From the NCBI RefSeq assembly GCF_011808225.1, contig NZ_SOYS01000005.1, forward strand, positions 202,386-266,385: 64,000 nucleotides of DNA, read 5' to 3'. The stretch comes from Cedecea colo (GTDB lineage Bacteria > Pseudomonadota > Gammaproteobacteria > Enterobacterales > Enterobacteriaceae). The notes under the pieces are model-generated. The model searched no databases, was not told the DNA's origin, and worked only from the letters and a program-made list of their open reading frames with translations. Positions 36,188 to 46,104 of the stretch are shown here, piece after piece (position 1 is the stretch's first letter; every line of letters starts with the position of its first letter). The position numbers and the translations under genes were made by a program.

Positions 36188-37498
36188 ATGAAAAGCTTGG
36201 CCGTGTTTATGAACGGCTACCTGGTGGGACAATTGATACAGGAAAAAAGCGGGGCGAATATCTTCCGCTACGATCCCCGTTGGCTTAATACATCAGGCGC
36301 TCGTCCTGTATCACTTTCTATGCCACTTCGTACCGCGGAATACGCAGGGGAAGTTGTTTTCAACTTCTTCGACAATCTTCTGCCGGATAACCGTGAAATT
36401 CGCGAGCGAATAGCCAGCCGCTACCAGGCCGACTCACTGCAACCCTTCGACTTACTGTATGAAATTGGCCGTGATTGTGTCGGGGCATTAATATTGCAGC
36501 CTCCGGAAGAAGTCATGCAGAATGTTGAACAAATAAATAGTGAGGTGATTGATGCGCAGGAGTTGGACGAAATGCTGACCGGCTATTTAAGCCCTTCCCG
36601 CTTCCAGCAAAAAAATATGCGGGATTTCCGTATTTCAATTGCCGGGGCGCAAGAAAAAACCGCGCTGCTTCGCTACCGGGAACGTTGGCAATTACCTAAA
36701 GGTATAACGCCTACAACCCATATATTTAAATTGCCCGTAGGAGAAATCCAGGGGCATAGCTTTACGCTCGATCTAAGAGATAGTGTAGAAAACGAATGGC
36801 TCAGCATGCTACTGACGGGACTCTATGGCCTGGATGTACCGCAGTGCGAGATCGTCACTACGGCTAATACCAAAGCATTAGCGGTAGAGCGTTTCGATCG
36901 CCGTTTTATCAATAATAAAAGCTGGATTGCACGTCTTCCCCAGGAAGATATCTGTCAGGCCTTAGGTATTCCATCAACTAAAAAATATGAAAGCGATGGC
37001 GGCCCGGGGATTGCGGAAATCATGAAATTTTTACTGGGATCGGATAATGCTGATCGGGATCGTGAAACCTTTATGCGCAGCCATATTCTTTTCTGGCTGC
37101 TGGCGGCAAGCGATGGGCACGCAAAAAATTATTCTGTCACAATAATGGCTGGTGGTGGCTATAAACTGACGCCGTTATACGACATTATGTCTTGCTATCC
37201 CCTTATTGGCGGACGTGGCCTCGCAAAGCAGAATATTAAAATGGCTATGGCGTTAGCTTCGACGGGAAAAGGGAAAAAGTACGAATGGCATTCGATTTAT
37301 CCGCGCAACTTCCTGGCAACGGCTAAAAAATGTGGATTTAGCGAATCTCGCATGGCGGATTTGATTCATGAGTTTTATGAAAAAACGCCCGAGGTACTGA
37401 GACAGGCAAGAGCATTAGTGCCAGCGACTTTTCCCGAACATATTAGCGAGGCAATCTTTAAAGGCGTAGAAAATGCTGCGCGCCGACTTGTTATGTGA
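36188..37498 (+). CDS. hipA: HipA serine/threonine kinase toxin
   Basis: 436 residues, close to E. coli HipA (440). The autophosphorylated Ser150 falls in RISIAGAQEKTALL, catalytic Asp309 in ASDGHAKNYS, and the metal-binding Asp332 in LTPLYDIMS, all at the same numbering as in E. coli by codon count. It phosphorylates glutamyl-tRNA synthetase in E. coli, causing growth arrest and persistence; the same target here is inferred. The kinase appears intact and active. It is convergent with ybaL across a 12-bp perfect hairpin. Confidence 0.93.
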   Translation: MKSLAVFMNGYLVGQLIQEKSGANIFRYDPRWLNTSGARPVSLSMPLRTAEYAGEVVFNFFDNLLPDNREIRERIASRYQADSLQPFDLLYEIGRDCVGALILQPPEEVMQNVEQINSEVIDAQELDEMLTGYLSPSRFQQKNMRDFRISIAGAQEKTALLRYRERWQLPKGITPTTHIFKLPVGEIQGHSFTLDLRDSVENEWLSMLLTGLYGLDVPQCEIVTTANTKALAVERFDRRFINNKSWIARLPQEDICQALGIPSTKKYESDGGPGIAEIMKFLLGSDNADRDRETFMRSHILFWLLAASDGHAKNYSVTIMAGGGYKLTPLYDIMSCYPLIGGRGLAKQNIKMAMALASTGKGKKYEWHSIYPRNFLATAKKCGFSESRMADLIHEFYEKTPEVLRQARALVPATFPEHISEAIFKGVENAARRLVM

Positions 37499-37500
37499 AA

Positions 37501-37529
37501 TCTGGTGGGTTAAAAAGTAACCCACCAGA
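37501..37529. terminator. Bidirectional hairpin between hipA and ybaL
   Basis: Perfect 12-bp stem TCTGGTGGGTTA/TAACCCACCAGA with loop AAAAG, starting two bases after the hipA stop codon and nine bases before the ybaL stop. Confidence 0.8.
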
Positions 37530-37537
37530 AAGATAAA

Positions 37538-39214
37538 TTACCCCGTCACCGTATCCTGAGTTAAAGGTTTTTCTAACAGCCCCATCATCGTATTGGCAAT
37601 TTCTCTTTCACCCATTACGACCTGACTGGCGCCGCGTTCAGTGATGTATTCCACCTCATCGTCATAATGCGCGCGGGCAATAATTTCGATGTTCGGGCAC
37701 TTTGCTCGCGCTGCCGCCACGACTTCCCCGGCTTCGTAGCCGTTAGGAATGGTGAGCAGCAGCCAGCGGGCGCAGTCCAGATGCGCCAGATTCATGATTT
37801 CCTCGTTGGCAGCATTTCCCAGCACGGCACGCACGCCTCGCTCGCGCAGCTCATCCACCCGGCTACGTGAGGTTTCCACTACCACCAGCGGAATGCCCTG
37901 CGCCATAAGCTTTTCGCCCAGCAGGCTGCCAACTCGTCCAAAACCTACTAGCAGCGCGTGGTTGCAGATATCGACAGGGATCTGTTTTTCTTCCTCAATG
38001 GCTTCTTCCAGCGTCTGCTCTTCAAGCGTTTCGGTTTTAACAAGATAGCGCTCAAGCACCGCGAACAGGATAGGGTTGAGCATGATCGACAGAATCGCCC
38101 CTGCGAGAACCAGATTTTGGCCGTTTTGCGGCAGCAGATTGAGCATCATGCCGAGACTTGCGAGAATAAAGGCGAACTCACCTATTTGCGCGAGGCTGGT
38201 GGCGATGGTCAGCGCCGTGCGCTGTGAGTGACCAAACAGGCGAACCAGCCCGAACGCGGCGACGGATTTACCGAAAACGATGATCGCCAGCGTGCCCAGT
38301 ACGGCCAGCGGTTCCTGAATCAGGATCATCGGATCGAAAAGCATGCCGACGGAAACGAAGAACAGCACGGCGAACGCATCGCGCAGCGGAAGGGTATCGT
38401 GTGCGGCCCGATGGCTCAGCTCTGATTCGTTCAGCACCATCCCGGCGAAGAAGGCGCCGAGCGCAAAGGACACGTCAAAGAGTTCGACCGCACCAAAGGC
38501 GATGCCCAGCGCCAGCGCCAGCACAGAGAGCGTGAACAGTTCGCGCGAGCCGGTAGCCGCACTGCGCGCCAGAATCCACGGCACCAGACGGCGACCCACA
38601 ACCAGCATAATGGCAATAAAGGCGGCGACTTTACCGATGGTGAAAGCCATATCGAGCGACAGCGAAGCCAGGCCCACGTTGCCTTTTTCCAGCATGCCCG
38701 CAACCGCTGGCAGCAGGACCAGCGTTAACACCATCATCAGATCTTCAACTATCAGCCAGCCAATGGCGATTTGCCCTCGCTGACTGTCGATAAGCTGCCG
38801 TTCTTCAAGCGCGCGCAGTAACACTACGGTGCTTGCGGTGGAAAGGCACAGACCAAAGACGATCCCGGTCATTACTGGCCAGCCCATCATTGTGGAAAGC
38901 GCCATACCCAATAGCGTCGCTACTGCTATCTGTGCGATCGCGCCGGGGATGGCGATGGTCTTTACCGCCATAAGATCCTTCAGGGAGAAGTGAAGACCCA
39001 CGCCGAACATCAAAAGGATAACGCCTAATTCCGCCAGTTCCGGTGCCAGTTTGGTATCAGCGACAAAGCCTGGCGTAAATGGACCCGCGAGCACGCCTGC
39101 TAATAAATATCCAACCAGCGGTGATATCCGCAGCTTGTTGGCAAGCATTCCGAATAAAAAAGCGAGCACAAGACCACCAACAATGGTGGTGATAAGCGGT
39201 GTGGCATGATGCAT
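37538..39214 (-). CDS. ybaL: CPA2-family cation/proton antiporter YbaL
   Basis: 558 residues, the E. coli YbaL length. N-terminal Na+/H+ exchanger domain of 12 or so helices (about 1-385; FGVGLHFSLKDLMAVK, ALGAFFAGMVLNESELSHRA) and a C-terminal TrkA-N (RCK) NAD-binding domain (HALLVGFGRVGSLLGEKLMA, about 415-535). Inner membrane; related to KefC and Kch-type potassium systems, but the substrate is unproven. AAAGGAGACGG precedes the start. Confidence 0.95.
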   Translation of the reverse strand: MHHATPLITTIVGGLVLAFLFGMLANKLRISPLVGYLLAGVLAGPFTPGFVADTKLAPELAELGVILLMFGVGLHFSLKDLMAVKTIAIPGAIAQIAVATLLGMALSTMMGWPVMTGIVFGLCLSTASTVVLLRALEERQLIDSQRGQIAIGWLIVEDLMMVLTLVLLPAVAGMLEKGNVGLASLSLDMAFTIGKVAAFIAIMLVVGRRLVPWILARSAATGSRELFTLSVLALALGIAFGAVELFDVSFALGAFFAGMVLNESELSHRAAHDTLPLRDAFAVLFFVSVGMLFDPMILIQEPLAVLGTLAIIVFGKSVAAFGLVRLFGHSQRTALTIATSLAQIGEFAFILASLGMMLNLLPQNGQNLVLAGAILSIMLNPILFAVLERYLVKTETLEEQTLEEAIEEEKQIPVDICNHALLVGFGRVGSLLGEKLMAQGIPLVVVETSRSRVDELRERGVRAVLGNAANEEIMNLAHLDCARWLLLTIPNGYEAGEVVAAARAKCPNIEIIARAHYDDEVEYITERGASQVVMGEREIANTMMGLLEKPLTQDTVTG

Positions 39215-39410
39215 TCCGTCTCCTTTCGTAAGCAGTGGGGTCCAGTTTTGGGCATTAGTCCAAAAATCACCTTATTAGTTTATGACAATTTTTTTATCGG
39301 CGTTGGTGAATGATTATTAAATTTTTAGTAAAAGGCGCATTTCGACAAAAAGAAGGCACTAAGCGTTGTTTCAGACAGTTATGGCGAGGAGGAGGCGAGG
39401 AAGCATGGGG

Positions 39411-39440
39411 TAAAAAAGCGGCCAAAGAAAGTCTTTGGCC
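39411..39440 (-). terminator. fsr terminator
   Basis: On the minus strand GGCCAAAG, loop ACTTT, CTTTGGCC followed by GCTTTTTTA, just after the fsr stop codon. Confidence 0.9.
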
Positions 39441-39448
39441 GGTTAAAG

Positions 39449-40656
39449 CTACGATTTATGCCGATTATCGGGCAGGAATATGGTCAAAATACCCAACAAC
39501 GGCAGGAAGGCGCAGATATTGTAAACCAGCTCGATACTTGTACGATCGGCCACCAGGCCAAGCACCGCAGCTCCGAGCCCGCCCATACCAAAGGCAAAGC
39601 CGAAAAATAGCCCGGAAACCATGCCGATACGTCCCGGCATCAGCTCCTGGGCATACACCAGAATTGCAGAAAAAGCAGAGGCGAGAATAAAGCCGATAAT
39701 AACGGTTAATATGCCCGTCCAGTACAAAGAGGCGTAGGGTAAAGCCAGCGTAAAAGGCGCAACGCCGAGAATCGATCCCCAGATGACATATTTTCGGCCT
39801 ATTTTGTCGCCCAGCGGCCCGCCAATCACCGTACCGGCGGCGACGGCAAACAAGAAGGCAAACAGGTGGAACTGGGCGTTTTGCACCGACAGCCCAAATT
39901 TATGCATTAAATAGAAGGTGTAATAGCTGCTAATGCTCGCCATATAAAAATACTTCGAGAAAATCAGCAGCAGCAGAATGCAAACCGCCAGAATGACTTT
40001 GTCGCGCGGCAGCGGATTAATCACCGGCGCTTTAGGCTTACCCTTTGCAATCAGATGCTGGGCGGCGTACCAGCGGCTAATTTGCAGCAGCACGATAATC
40101 GCCAGCAGCGCGGCCAGCACGAACCAGGCAACGTTGCCTTTGCCGTAAGGAGCAATGATCAGCGCCGCCAGCAAGGGCCCGAGTGAGCTGCCGAAGTTAC
40201 CGCCCACCTGGAACAGGGACTGCGCCAGACCATGACGGCCACCGGAAGCCATACGCGCCACGCGCGATGATTCAGGGTGGAAGATGGATGAGCCCGTGCC
40301 GACCAGCGCCGCCGCCAGTAAGACCATCGGAAAGCTACCCGCCAGCGCGAGCAGTATCAGCCCGCAAAGCGTAAAGCACATACCAATCGGTAACGACCAC
40401 GGCATCGGATATTTATCGGTGTAATAGCCCACCACCGGCTGCAATAGCGAAGAGGCCAGCTGGAAGGTAAGGGTTATCATACCTATCTGGACAAAGCTTA
40501 AAGAAAATTCAGCCTGAAGCAGCGGGTAGAGCGCCAGAATCAGCGACTGAATCATATCGTTAAGCAAATGCGAGAGGCTAATAGCCCCTAAAATGCCAAA
40601 AGAGGTGCGCGCCTTTTTTGCTTCCGGCGGCGTGAGGGTTTGTTCGGAGGTTGCCA
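39449..40656 (-). CDS. fsr: Fosmidomycin resistance efflux protein Fsr
   Basis: Major facilitator superfamily exporter of about 402 residues (E. coli 406) with 12 helices. The family motif between helices 2 and 3 is GYYTDKYPMPWSLPIG, and the cytoplasmic loop GGPLGDKIGRKYV is the second-half equivalent. It exports fosmidomycin. The start at 40656 (MATSEQTLTPPEAKK) was chosen because AGGTG lies close upstream; a GTG two codons earlier has none. Divergent from ushA. Confidence 0.95.
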
Positions 40657-40853
40657 TAAACACCTGTTGAAAAGCTGATTATTATTTTTGAAACGGATAA
40701 CGGTTACGGATTGCAGGCGTATCCGTGGATTATTGTTACCCTGATAACATACCCGCAGGCAAGTTTTGAGGAAAGTCGCAATTCATAAAACTTATTTGCC
40801 TCGCCTGCTAACATTCTGATAATGGTTCAGGTTTAAGAAAATGGAGATTTTCA

Positions 40854-42506
40854 ATGCGGTTGGCAATTAAAGGGTTAGCGTCGGCACTGTTAGTGGCGTT
40901 GAGTTTGACGAGCGTATCTGCGCTGGCGTGGGAAAAAGACAAAACCTACAACATTACTATTCTGCACACCAACGACCATCACGGCCATTTCTGGCGTAAT
41001 GAATATGGCGAATATGGCCTGGCCGCGCAGAAAACGCTGGTGGACAGCGTGCGTAAAGAAGTGAAGCAGAAAGGCGGTAGCGTACTATTGCTCTCGGGCG
41101 GTGATATCAATACCGGCGTGCCGGAATCCGACCTGCAGGATGCAGAGCCCGATTTCCGCGGCATGAATCTGATTGGCTACGACGCGATGGCTATCGGGAA
41201 CCATGAGTTCGACAATCCGCTTTCGGTTTTGCGCCAGCAGGAAAAATGGGCCAAATTCCCGCTGCTTTCAGCCAATATTTATCAAAAAAGCACCGGGGAA
41301 CGCTTATTTAAACCCTGGGCCATTTTCAAACCGCAGGGCATTAAAATCGCGGTAATTGGCCTGACCACAGACGACACCGCAAAAATCGGTAACCCTGAAT
41401 TCTTCACCGATATCGAATTCCGCAAACCTGCCGACGAAGCGAAGCTGGCGATTCAGGAACTGCAAAGTACAGAAAAGCCGGACGTGATTATCGCTGCGAC
41501 CCACATGGGTCACTATGATAACGGCGAACACGGCTCCAACGCGCCGGGGGACGTTGAAATGGCGCGCAGTCTGCCAGCAGGCGCGCTGACAATGATTGTG
41601 GGCGGTCACTCACAAAACCCAGTCTGCATGGCTTCCGAAAACAAAAAGCAGGTTGATTACGTGCCGGGTACGCCCTGCGCGCCGGATAAGCAAAACGGCA
41701 CATGGATTGTGCAGGCGCACGAGTGGGGAAAATACGTTGGCCGCGCGGATTTTGAATTCCGCAACGGCGAGATGAAGCTGGTCCACTATCAGCTGATTCC
41801 CATCAATCTGAAGAAGAAAATTACCTACGACAACGGCGAAAGTGAGCGCGTACTTTACACTCCGCAAATCGTTGAAAATCAGCGCATGCTTTCGCTGTTA
41901 ACGCCGTTCCAGAATAAAGGCCAGGCGCAGCTTAAGGTAAAAGTGGGCAGCGTGAACGGGCATCTGGAAGGGGATCGCAGCAAAGTTCGGTTTGTACAAA
42001 CGAACCTCGCGCATGTCATCCTTGCCGCGCAAATGGCGCGCACCAGCGCAGATTTTGCGGTGATGAGCGGCGGCGGTATTCGCGATTCTATCGAAGCGGG
42101 CGATATTACCTATAAAGATGTGCTGAAGGTGCAGCCGTTTGGCAATACCCTGGCTTATGTCGATATGTCGGGTAAAGAAGTCGTTGAATACCTGACTGCT
42201 GTTGCGAAGAAAACGCCTGATTCCGGAGCGTATCCGCAGTTTGCCAACGTCAGTTTTGTTTCAACCGGCGGCAATTTGCAGGATTTAAAAATAAAAGGCG
42301 AAGCGGTTGACCCAGCCAAAACCTACCGTATGGCGACGCTGAGCTTTAACGCCACCGGCGGCGACGGCTATCCGGCTATCGATAAAAAACCGGCCTATGT
42401 CAATACCGGTTTTGTGGATGCGGAAGTGCTTAAGCAGTACATCGAACAAAACTCACCGCTGGATGTGAACGCTTACGAGCCGAAAGGCGAGGTGCGCTGG
42501 CAGTAA
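40854..42506 (+). CDS. ushA: Periplasmic UDP-sugar hydrolase / 5'-nucleotidase UshA
   Basis: 550 residues with a cleavable signal peptide (ASALLVALSLTSVSALA, cut before WEKDKTYN). N-terminal metallophosphoesterase domain (HTNDHHGHFW; GGDINTG; AIGNHEFDNP; ATHMGHY; GGHSQNP) binds two metals. C-terminal substrate domain (NLAHVILAAQM, ATLSFNATGGDGYP). It degrades external nucleotides and UDP-sugars. A terminator follows (42518-42545). Confidence 0.97.
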   Translation: MRLAIKGLASALLVALSLTSVSALAWEKDKTYNITILHTNDHHGHFWRNEYGEYGLAAQKTLVDSVRKEVKQKGGSVLLLSGGDINTGVPESDLQDAEPDFRGMNLIGYDAMAIGNHEFDNPLSVLRQQEKWAKFPLLSANIYQKSTGERLFKPWAIFKPQGIKIAVIGLTTDDTAKIGNPEFFTDIEFRKPADEAKLAIQELQSTEKPDVIIAATHMGHYDNGEHGSNAPGDVEMARSLPAGALTMIVGGHSQNPVCMASENKKQVDYVPGTPCAPDKQNGTWIVQAHEWGKYVGRADFEFRNGEMKLVHYQLIPINLKKKITYDNGESERVLYTPQIVENQRMLSLLTPFQNKGQAQLKVKVGSVNGHLEGDRSKVRFVQTNLAHVILAAQMARTSADFAVMSGGGIRDSIEAGDITYKDVLKVQPFGNTLAYVDMSGKEVVEYLTAVAKKTPDSGAYPQFANVSFVSTGGNLQDLKIKGEAVDPAKTYRMATLSFNATGGDGYPAIDKKPAYVNTGFVDAEVLKQYIEQNSPLDVNAYEPKGEVRWQ

Positions 42507-42517
42507 TAATTCGTCAA

Positions 42518-42545
42518 TCCTCTCCCGCAAGGGGGAGGGTTTTCC
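42518..42545 (+). terminator. ushA terminator
   Basis: CCTCTCCC, loop GCAAG, GGGGAGGG followed by TTTTCC. It shares the CCCTCTCCC arm with the larger intergenic repeats in this window. Confidence 0.8.
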
Positions 42546-42568
42546 AGACCCATTCCTGCCTGACCGCT

Positions 42569-43404
42569 TCACTTCAAAGACAGTAAAACATCCGTCTGCA
42601 ATGCATGCTCTGGTACAGGCAGACTGTGGCACAGTTGCAGACGCTGGATAAATCGCCCCGCCTGGCCCTCTGCTGCGGACAAATGAAATTTCGGCAGAAA
42701 CCTGGTCCGACGACAGGCTCCCCGGACCGGTACGGCCAGGTTCAGAAACGCAGCTTTGCGGCGTTGACCATGCGGGGACGGACCGTCAGAAACGACTGGT
42801 CCCGCGTGGCGCTGCGGGTGATGCCTGAAGCCGCGCAGGCGGCCGGGGTGGTATTTGACCCCATTCGGAGTAATGACAAAGAACCCTCCATTCCGGATGT
42901 GCTTGCGCCACTTGATAAATATCTCCACGGTTTTATTAACCCGCAACGGATCGCCGCGACCTTTATCGGCGCTACGTTAATAATTTTCACATCCATTCTT
43001 TCCATCCTCTGCTGCGTCTCCCGCCCGGGAAACTGAAAATGCACATGCCGGTCAACCCAAACGGGATCCTTGCGAAATTCGCTCGGGGAGAGGCCGAAGG
43101 TGTATTTGAAGGCGCGGGAAAATGATTCCGGATTTTCAAAGCCAGCGTCCAGGGCAATATCAATGACCTTGTCCTGCGGCTTATTCACCAGGCGAAATGA
43201 GGCTCTTTTTAGACGCATCAGCGTGATATAGCGACTGATGCTAACGCCGCAGTACAGGCTGAACTGACGATGAAAGTGACATCGTGAAAAGCAGGCGATC
43301 GCGCTGAGCTGTTCAACCGTCAGCAGGCAGTCCAGGTGCTGCTCAATGTGCGTGAATACCTGCTCGAATCGTCTGGCGTAAAGTTCTGCTTTGCCGTTAG
43401 TCAT
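42569..43404 (-). pseudogene. Frameshifted AraC-GyrI regulator
   Basis: The first 150 codons are an intact AraC DNA-binding domain (LTVEQLSAIACFSRCHFHRQ; DIALDAGFENPESFSRAFKY; FGLSPSEFRKDP), followed by the start of a GyrI-like effector domain (MDVKIINVAPIKVAAIR). After that the frame is lost. VNKTVEIFIKWRKH (about 42900-42940) and a C-terminal VPEHALQTDVLLSLK (to 42569), both typical GyrI segments, are in another frame. The main frame runs to 42742 as unrelated sequence. At least one frameshift separates the domains; a DNA-binding stump could still be made. It lies between ushA and ybaK, where E. coli has no gene. Confidence 0.75.
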
Positions 43405-43506
43405 TTTCCCACCCTCAGAACGGCTACTTTGCCGACCAGAGCGGTTATCGTCCTGACCGAAATTGCTCTTTTGCGAAGCAGAAGCTTCGGGGGAAGGAAC
43501 CTGACA

Positions 43507-43986
43507 TTAATCGCGGCGGGCGATATCGGCAAAGCTGGCATCAAGCAGCTTTGCCAGAAAGCTCGCGGCAAGCTCAATATCCAGCCCGCGCCTGCCGCCG
43601 GAAATATAAATCGAGTCAAACGCCTGCGCCGGCGCGTCAATTACCGTCGGCAGGCGTTTCTTTTGTCCCAGCGGGCTGATGCCGCCGACCAGATATCCCG
43701 TGACGCGCTGTGCGACCATCGGATCTGCCATATCAACTTTTTTAACGCCCAGCGCTTTCGCCACTTTCTTTAGATCCAACTGCCCCGATACGGGGGTAAC
43801 GGCCACGGCCAGATGCTTCATATCGCCATTCATCGCCACCAGCAGCGTTTTATACACCTGCGCGGCATTGAGTCCCAGCTTGCGAACCACTTCATCACCG
43901 AAATTAGTTTCGCTGGGATCGTGATCATAAGTATGGAGCTGAAAAGGAATTTTGTTCTTTTCAAGGAGCTTTACGGCGGGCGTCAT
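43507..43986 (-). CDS. ybaK: Cys-tRNA(Pro) deacylase YbaK
   Basis: 159 residues, the size of E. coli YbaK. It hydrolyses Cys-tRNA(Pro) misacylated by prolyl-tRNA synthetase. The catalytic Lys region is visible in [20 protein letters not shown], and the [20 protein letters not shown] motif is the substrate-binding face. ChiX lies just upstream on the opposite strand, as in E. coli. Confidence 0.95.
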   Translation of the reverse strand: MTPAVKLLEKNKIPFQLHTYDHDPSETNFGDEVVRKLGLNAAQVYKTLLVAMNGDMKHLAVAVTPVSGQLDLKKVAKALGVKKVDMADPMVAQRVTGYLVGGISPLGQKKRLPTVIDAPAQAFDSIYISGGRRGLDIELAASFLAKLLDASFADIARRD

Positions 43987-44112
43987 TTCATCCTTCCTGC
44001 AAAAATTGTCTCAAAAACGCACGGAATTGTAATTCAGGTGATATGTTTTATAGATACTATAAACCCGCTTAATAGTGATAGCGTTAATCTTCACATTGAG
44101 CGACAATTCCAG

Positions 44113-44197
44113 CTTCGGTCGTTAAATCGTCCGAAATAACAACAATAATAAACTTAATTCTCTTTGACGGGCCAATAGCGATATTGGCCATTTTTTT
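44113..44197 (+). ncRNA. chiX: Small regulatory RNA ChiX (SroB/MicM)
   Basis: Lies between ybaK and ybaP, the E. coli position. The 3' part TCTTTGACGGGCCAATAGCG and the terminator GGCCAATAGCGATATTGGCC followed by seven T are essentially identical to E. coli ChiX, including the seed that pairs with chiP/chitobiose mRNAs. The 5' hairpin (TTCGGTCG...CGTCCGAA) is diverged but present, and an AACAATAATAAAC linker matches the A-rich Hfq region. The 5' end is approximate. Confidence 0.92.
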
Positions 44198-44999
44198 AGA
44201 TTTTTTTCAAGAGGTTAGGCAGGTTTCCTTCCCCGTAAAGATGTAGCGCGCCCACGGCAACTACGTAACGTCCGGCGGGAAGCTGCTGCAAAAAAGCCTG
44301 CCACTGACGGTTACGCTGGTACATGAGCACGTCGTATAACTCCTCGCCAAATGTATTTGGCAGGGCGGTATTATCCTGCGGCGGCGGCGGCGTTTCCATC
44401 CACCAACCGATCATCGTTTGCAGCAGTCGGGCGTTGGTATGCCAGTGGGTCAGCGTGTCCATCAGCAGGGGCATTCCGCCCTGTGGAAGCTGCATCAGCA
44501 TGTCAATCTGGCTTTGCGCGCCTTCCAGCTCCACCACCGGCACAGATAGCGCTTTGGCCGCCTCCAGCAGTTGAAAATCGATGCCGTAGTCAGGACGTAA
44601 CCCCAGGCGTTGGGCCTGATGAGCCTGGAGCACCAGCGCGATTTGCCATGCCGGCTGGTTATCAATAGCGCTAAGCGAAATGCCCAGCTCCTGCGTCAGG
44701 GAAACGACCCGCTGCCAGTCCGCAGGGGATAAACGCTGCTCAAGAGGCTTTTCATCCGCATTGCGAGAGAAGGGGGAGCCGCCTTCGGAAATATCGGCCT
44801 CGACAATCAGCGCATCCGCATCGCGCAGTTTGTCGAGTAAGCGCTGTGACAGGGGAGCCATATCACGGGTCCCCATATGAATGCTGCCTACCAGGTGGAG
44901 ATAGCGCTGGCCGGGGAGCGCAACATCCAGCGCAGGCCAGGGATAGGTTGTGGTGGCAAGGCCTGAAAACAGTGAGCGAATGCGCGACAGCAAACCCAT
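44196..44999 (-). CDS. ybaP: TraB/PrgY-family protein YbaP (GumN type)
   Basis: 267 residues matching E. coli YbaP. The TraB/GumN fold has two conserved His motifs (HLVGSIHMGTRD and VAVGALHLYGEGNL), consistent with a metalloprotease-like family; its activity is unproven. There is no clear signal peptide beyond a hydrophobic N-terminus. Its 3' end overlaps the ChiX terminator, so the two transcription units converge there. Confidence 0.93.
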   Translation of the reverse strand: MGLLSRIRSLFSGLATTTYPWPALDVALPGQRYLHLVGSIHMGTRDMAPLSQRLLDKLRDADALIVEADISEGGSPFSRNADEKPLEQRLSPADWQRVVSLTQELGISLSAIDNQPAWQIALVLQAHQAQRLGLRPDYGIDFQLLEAAKALSVPVVELEGAQSQIDMLMQLPQGGMPLLMDTLTHWHTNARLLQTMIGWWMETPPPPQDNTALPNTFGEELYDVLMYQRNRQWQAFLQQLPAGRYVVAVGALHLYGEGNLPNLLKKI

Positions 45000-45063
45000 A
45001 CAGCAAACTCCCTGGCTAAAAAGTCATGCTACCGCCGTGGGGAAGAAGGTGCAAATTTCTACG

Positions 45064-45101
45064 TGCCGGGGCCGGACCAAAACGCAGGCCCGGCCCCGGC
45101 T
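45064..45101 (-). terminator. nlpA terminator hairpin
   Basis: GCCGGGGCCGG facing CCGGCCCCGGC: a G/C-rich 11-bp stem just beyond the nlpA stop, with CAAAACGC in the loop. No long T-tract on the minus strand, but the gene-end position is clear. Confidence 0.6.
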
Positions 45102-45107
45102 GGTAAA

Positions 45108-45926
45108 TTACCAGCCCGGCACGGCTCCGCCGTTAAAGATTTTCTCCGCCGCTTTTGCTACTTCCGGTGACTGATACGACTGGATAAATTCCTTAACGTT
45201 TTCCGCCTCTTTATTATCTTCTCGCGTCACGATGATATTGACGTACGGCGAGTTTTTGTCCTCAATAAATACGCTGTCGTGCACCGGCGATAAGCCGGTT
45301 TGCTGTATATAGGTGGTGCTGATGATAGCCACATCGACTTTCGGATCGTCAAGTACGCGCGGCAGCTGCGCCCCTTCCAGCTCCATGATTTGCAAATGAT
45401 GCGGATTTGCCGTGATATCCAGCGCCGTGGGCAGCAGACCGGTATTCGGCTTAAGCGCGATCAGCTTTTCTTTTTGCAACAGCAACAGCGCCCGGCCAAG
45501 ATTGGTTGGATCGTTTGGAATCGCAATGGTGGCGCCATTTTTTAGTTCTGCAACTGCTTTGATTTTGCGGGAATAGCCCGCCATCGGGAATACAAAGGTA
45601 TTGCCCACCGCCACCAGCTTGTAGTTATGCGCTTTGTTGTCCTCTGCCAGGAACGGACGATGCTGGAACACGTTAGCATCCAGTTCGCCCTGGCTGGTTG
45701 CGTCGTTCGGCAATAACGAGCCGCTAAAGCCCACCAGCTCAACGTCCAGACCGTATTTCTCTTTCGCAACTTTTTTGGCCACTTCCGCCACGTCCTGCTC
45801 CGCGCCGTTAATCACGCCGACTTTGATGTGTTTCGCATCGCTGCCGCTTTGATCGCAACCCGCCAGCAGCAGGCCAGCCAGGAGTAAAGCAGCGGCGCGG
45901 TATAAATGAAGTATCGACATTTTCAC
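45108..45926 (-). CDS. nlpA: Inner-membrane lipoprotein NlpA (MetQ family)
   Basis: 272 residues, the E. coli NlpA length, and closely similar to it over long blocks including the terminal FNGGAVPGW. The lipobox is LLAGC (Cys24), followed by Asp, the +2 residue that retains lipoproteins in the inner membrane. The body is a MetQ-like substrate-binding fold (VGVINGAEQDVAEVAKKVAK). I use GTG 45926, spaced correctly from AAGGA and giving the family length; ATG 45920 is an alternative. In E. coli nlpA maps far away; here it stands between ybaP and copA, without MetNI partners. Confidence 0.9.
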   Translation of the reverse strand: MKMSILHLYRAAALLLAGLLLAGCDQSGSDAKHIKVGVINGAEQDVAEVAKKVAKEKYGLDVELVGFSGSLLPNDATSQGELDANVFQHRPFLAEDNKAHNYKLVAVGNTFVFPMAGYSRKIKAVAELKNGATIAIPNDPTNLGRALLLLQKEKLIALKPNTGLLPTALDITANPHHLQIMELEGAQLPRVLDDPKVDVAIISTTYIQQTGLSPVHDSVFIEDKNSPYVNIIVTREDNKEAENVKEFIQSYQSPEVAKAAEKIFNGGAVPGW

Positions 45927-46104
45927 CCTGTAGTTCCTTGTAAAATAATCAGTTACGGCCAGGGATGACTATAGCGGGAAGCGGGAAAGAGGTTAAAAAA
46001 CGAAAAGGAATGGCTAAGACGGAAAAGCTATAAGCAAGCTGGCGGATAACGTTTTGCTTATCCGCCAGCAATCAGGTTGTTAAAAGCATCGCGCCATCCG
46101 GCGC

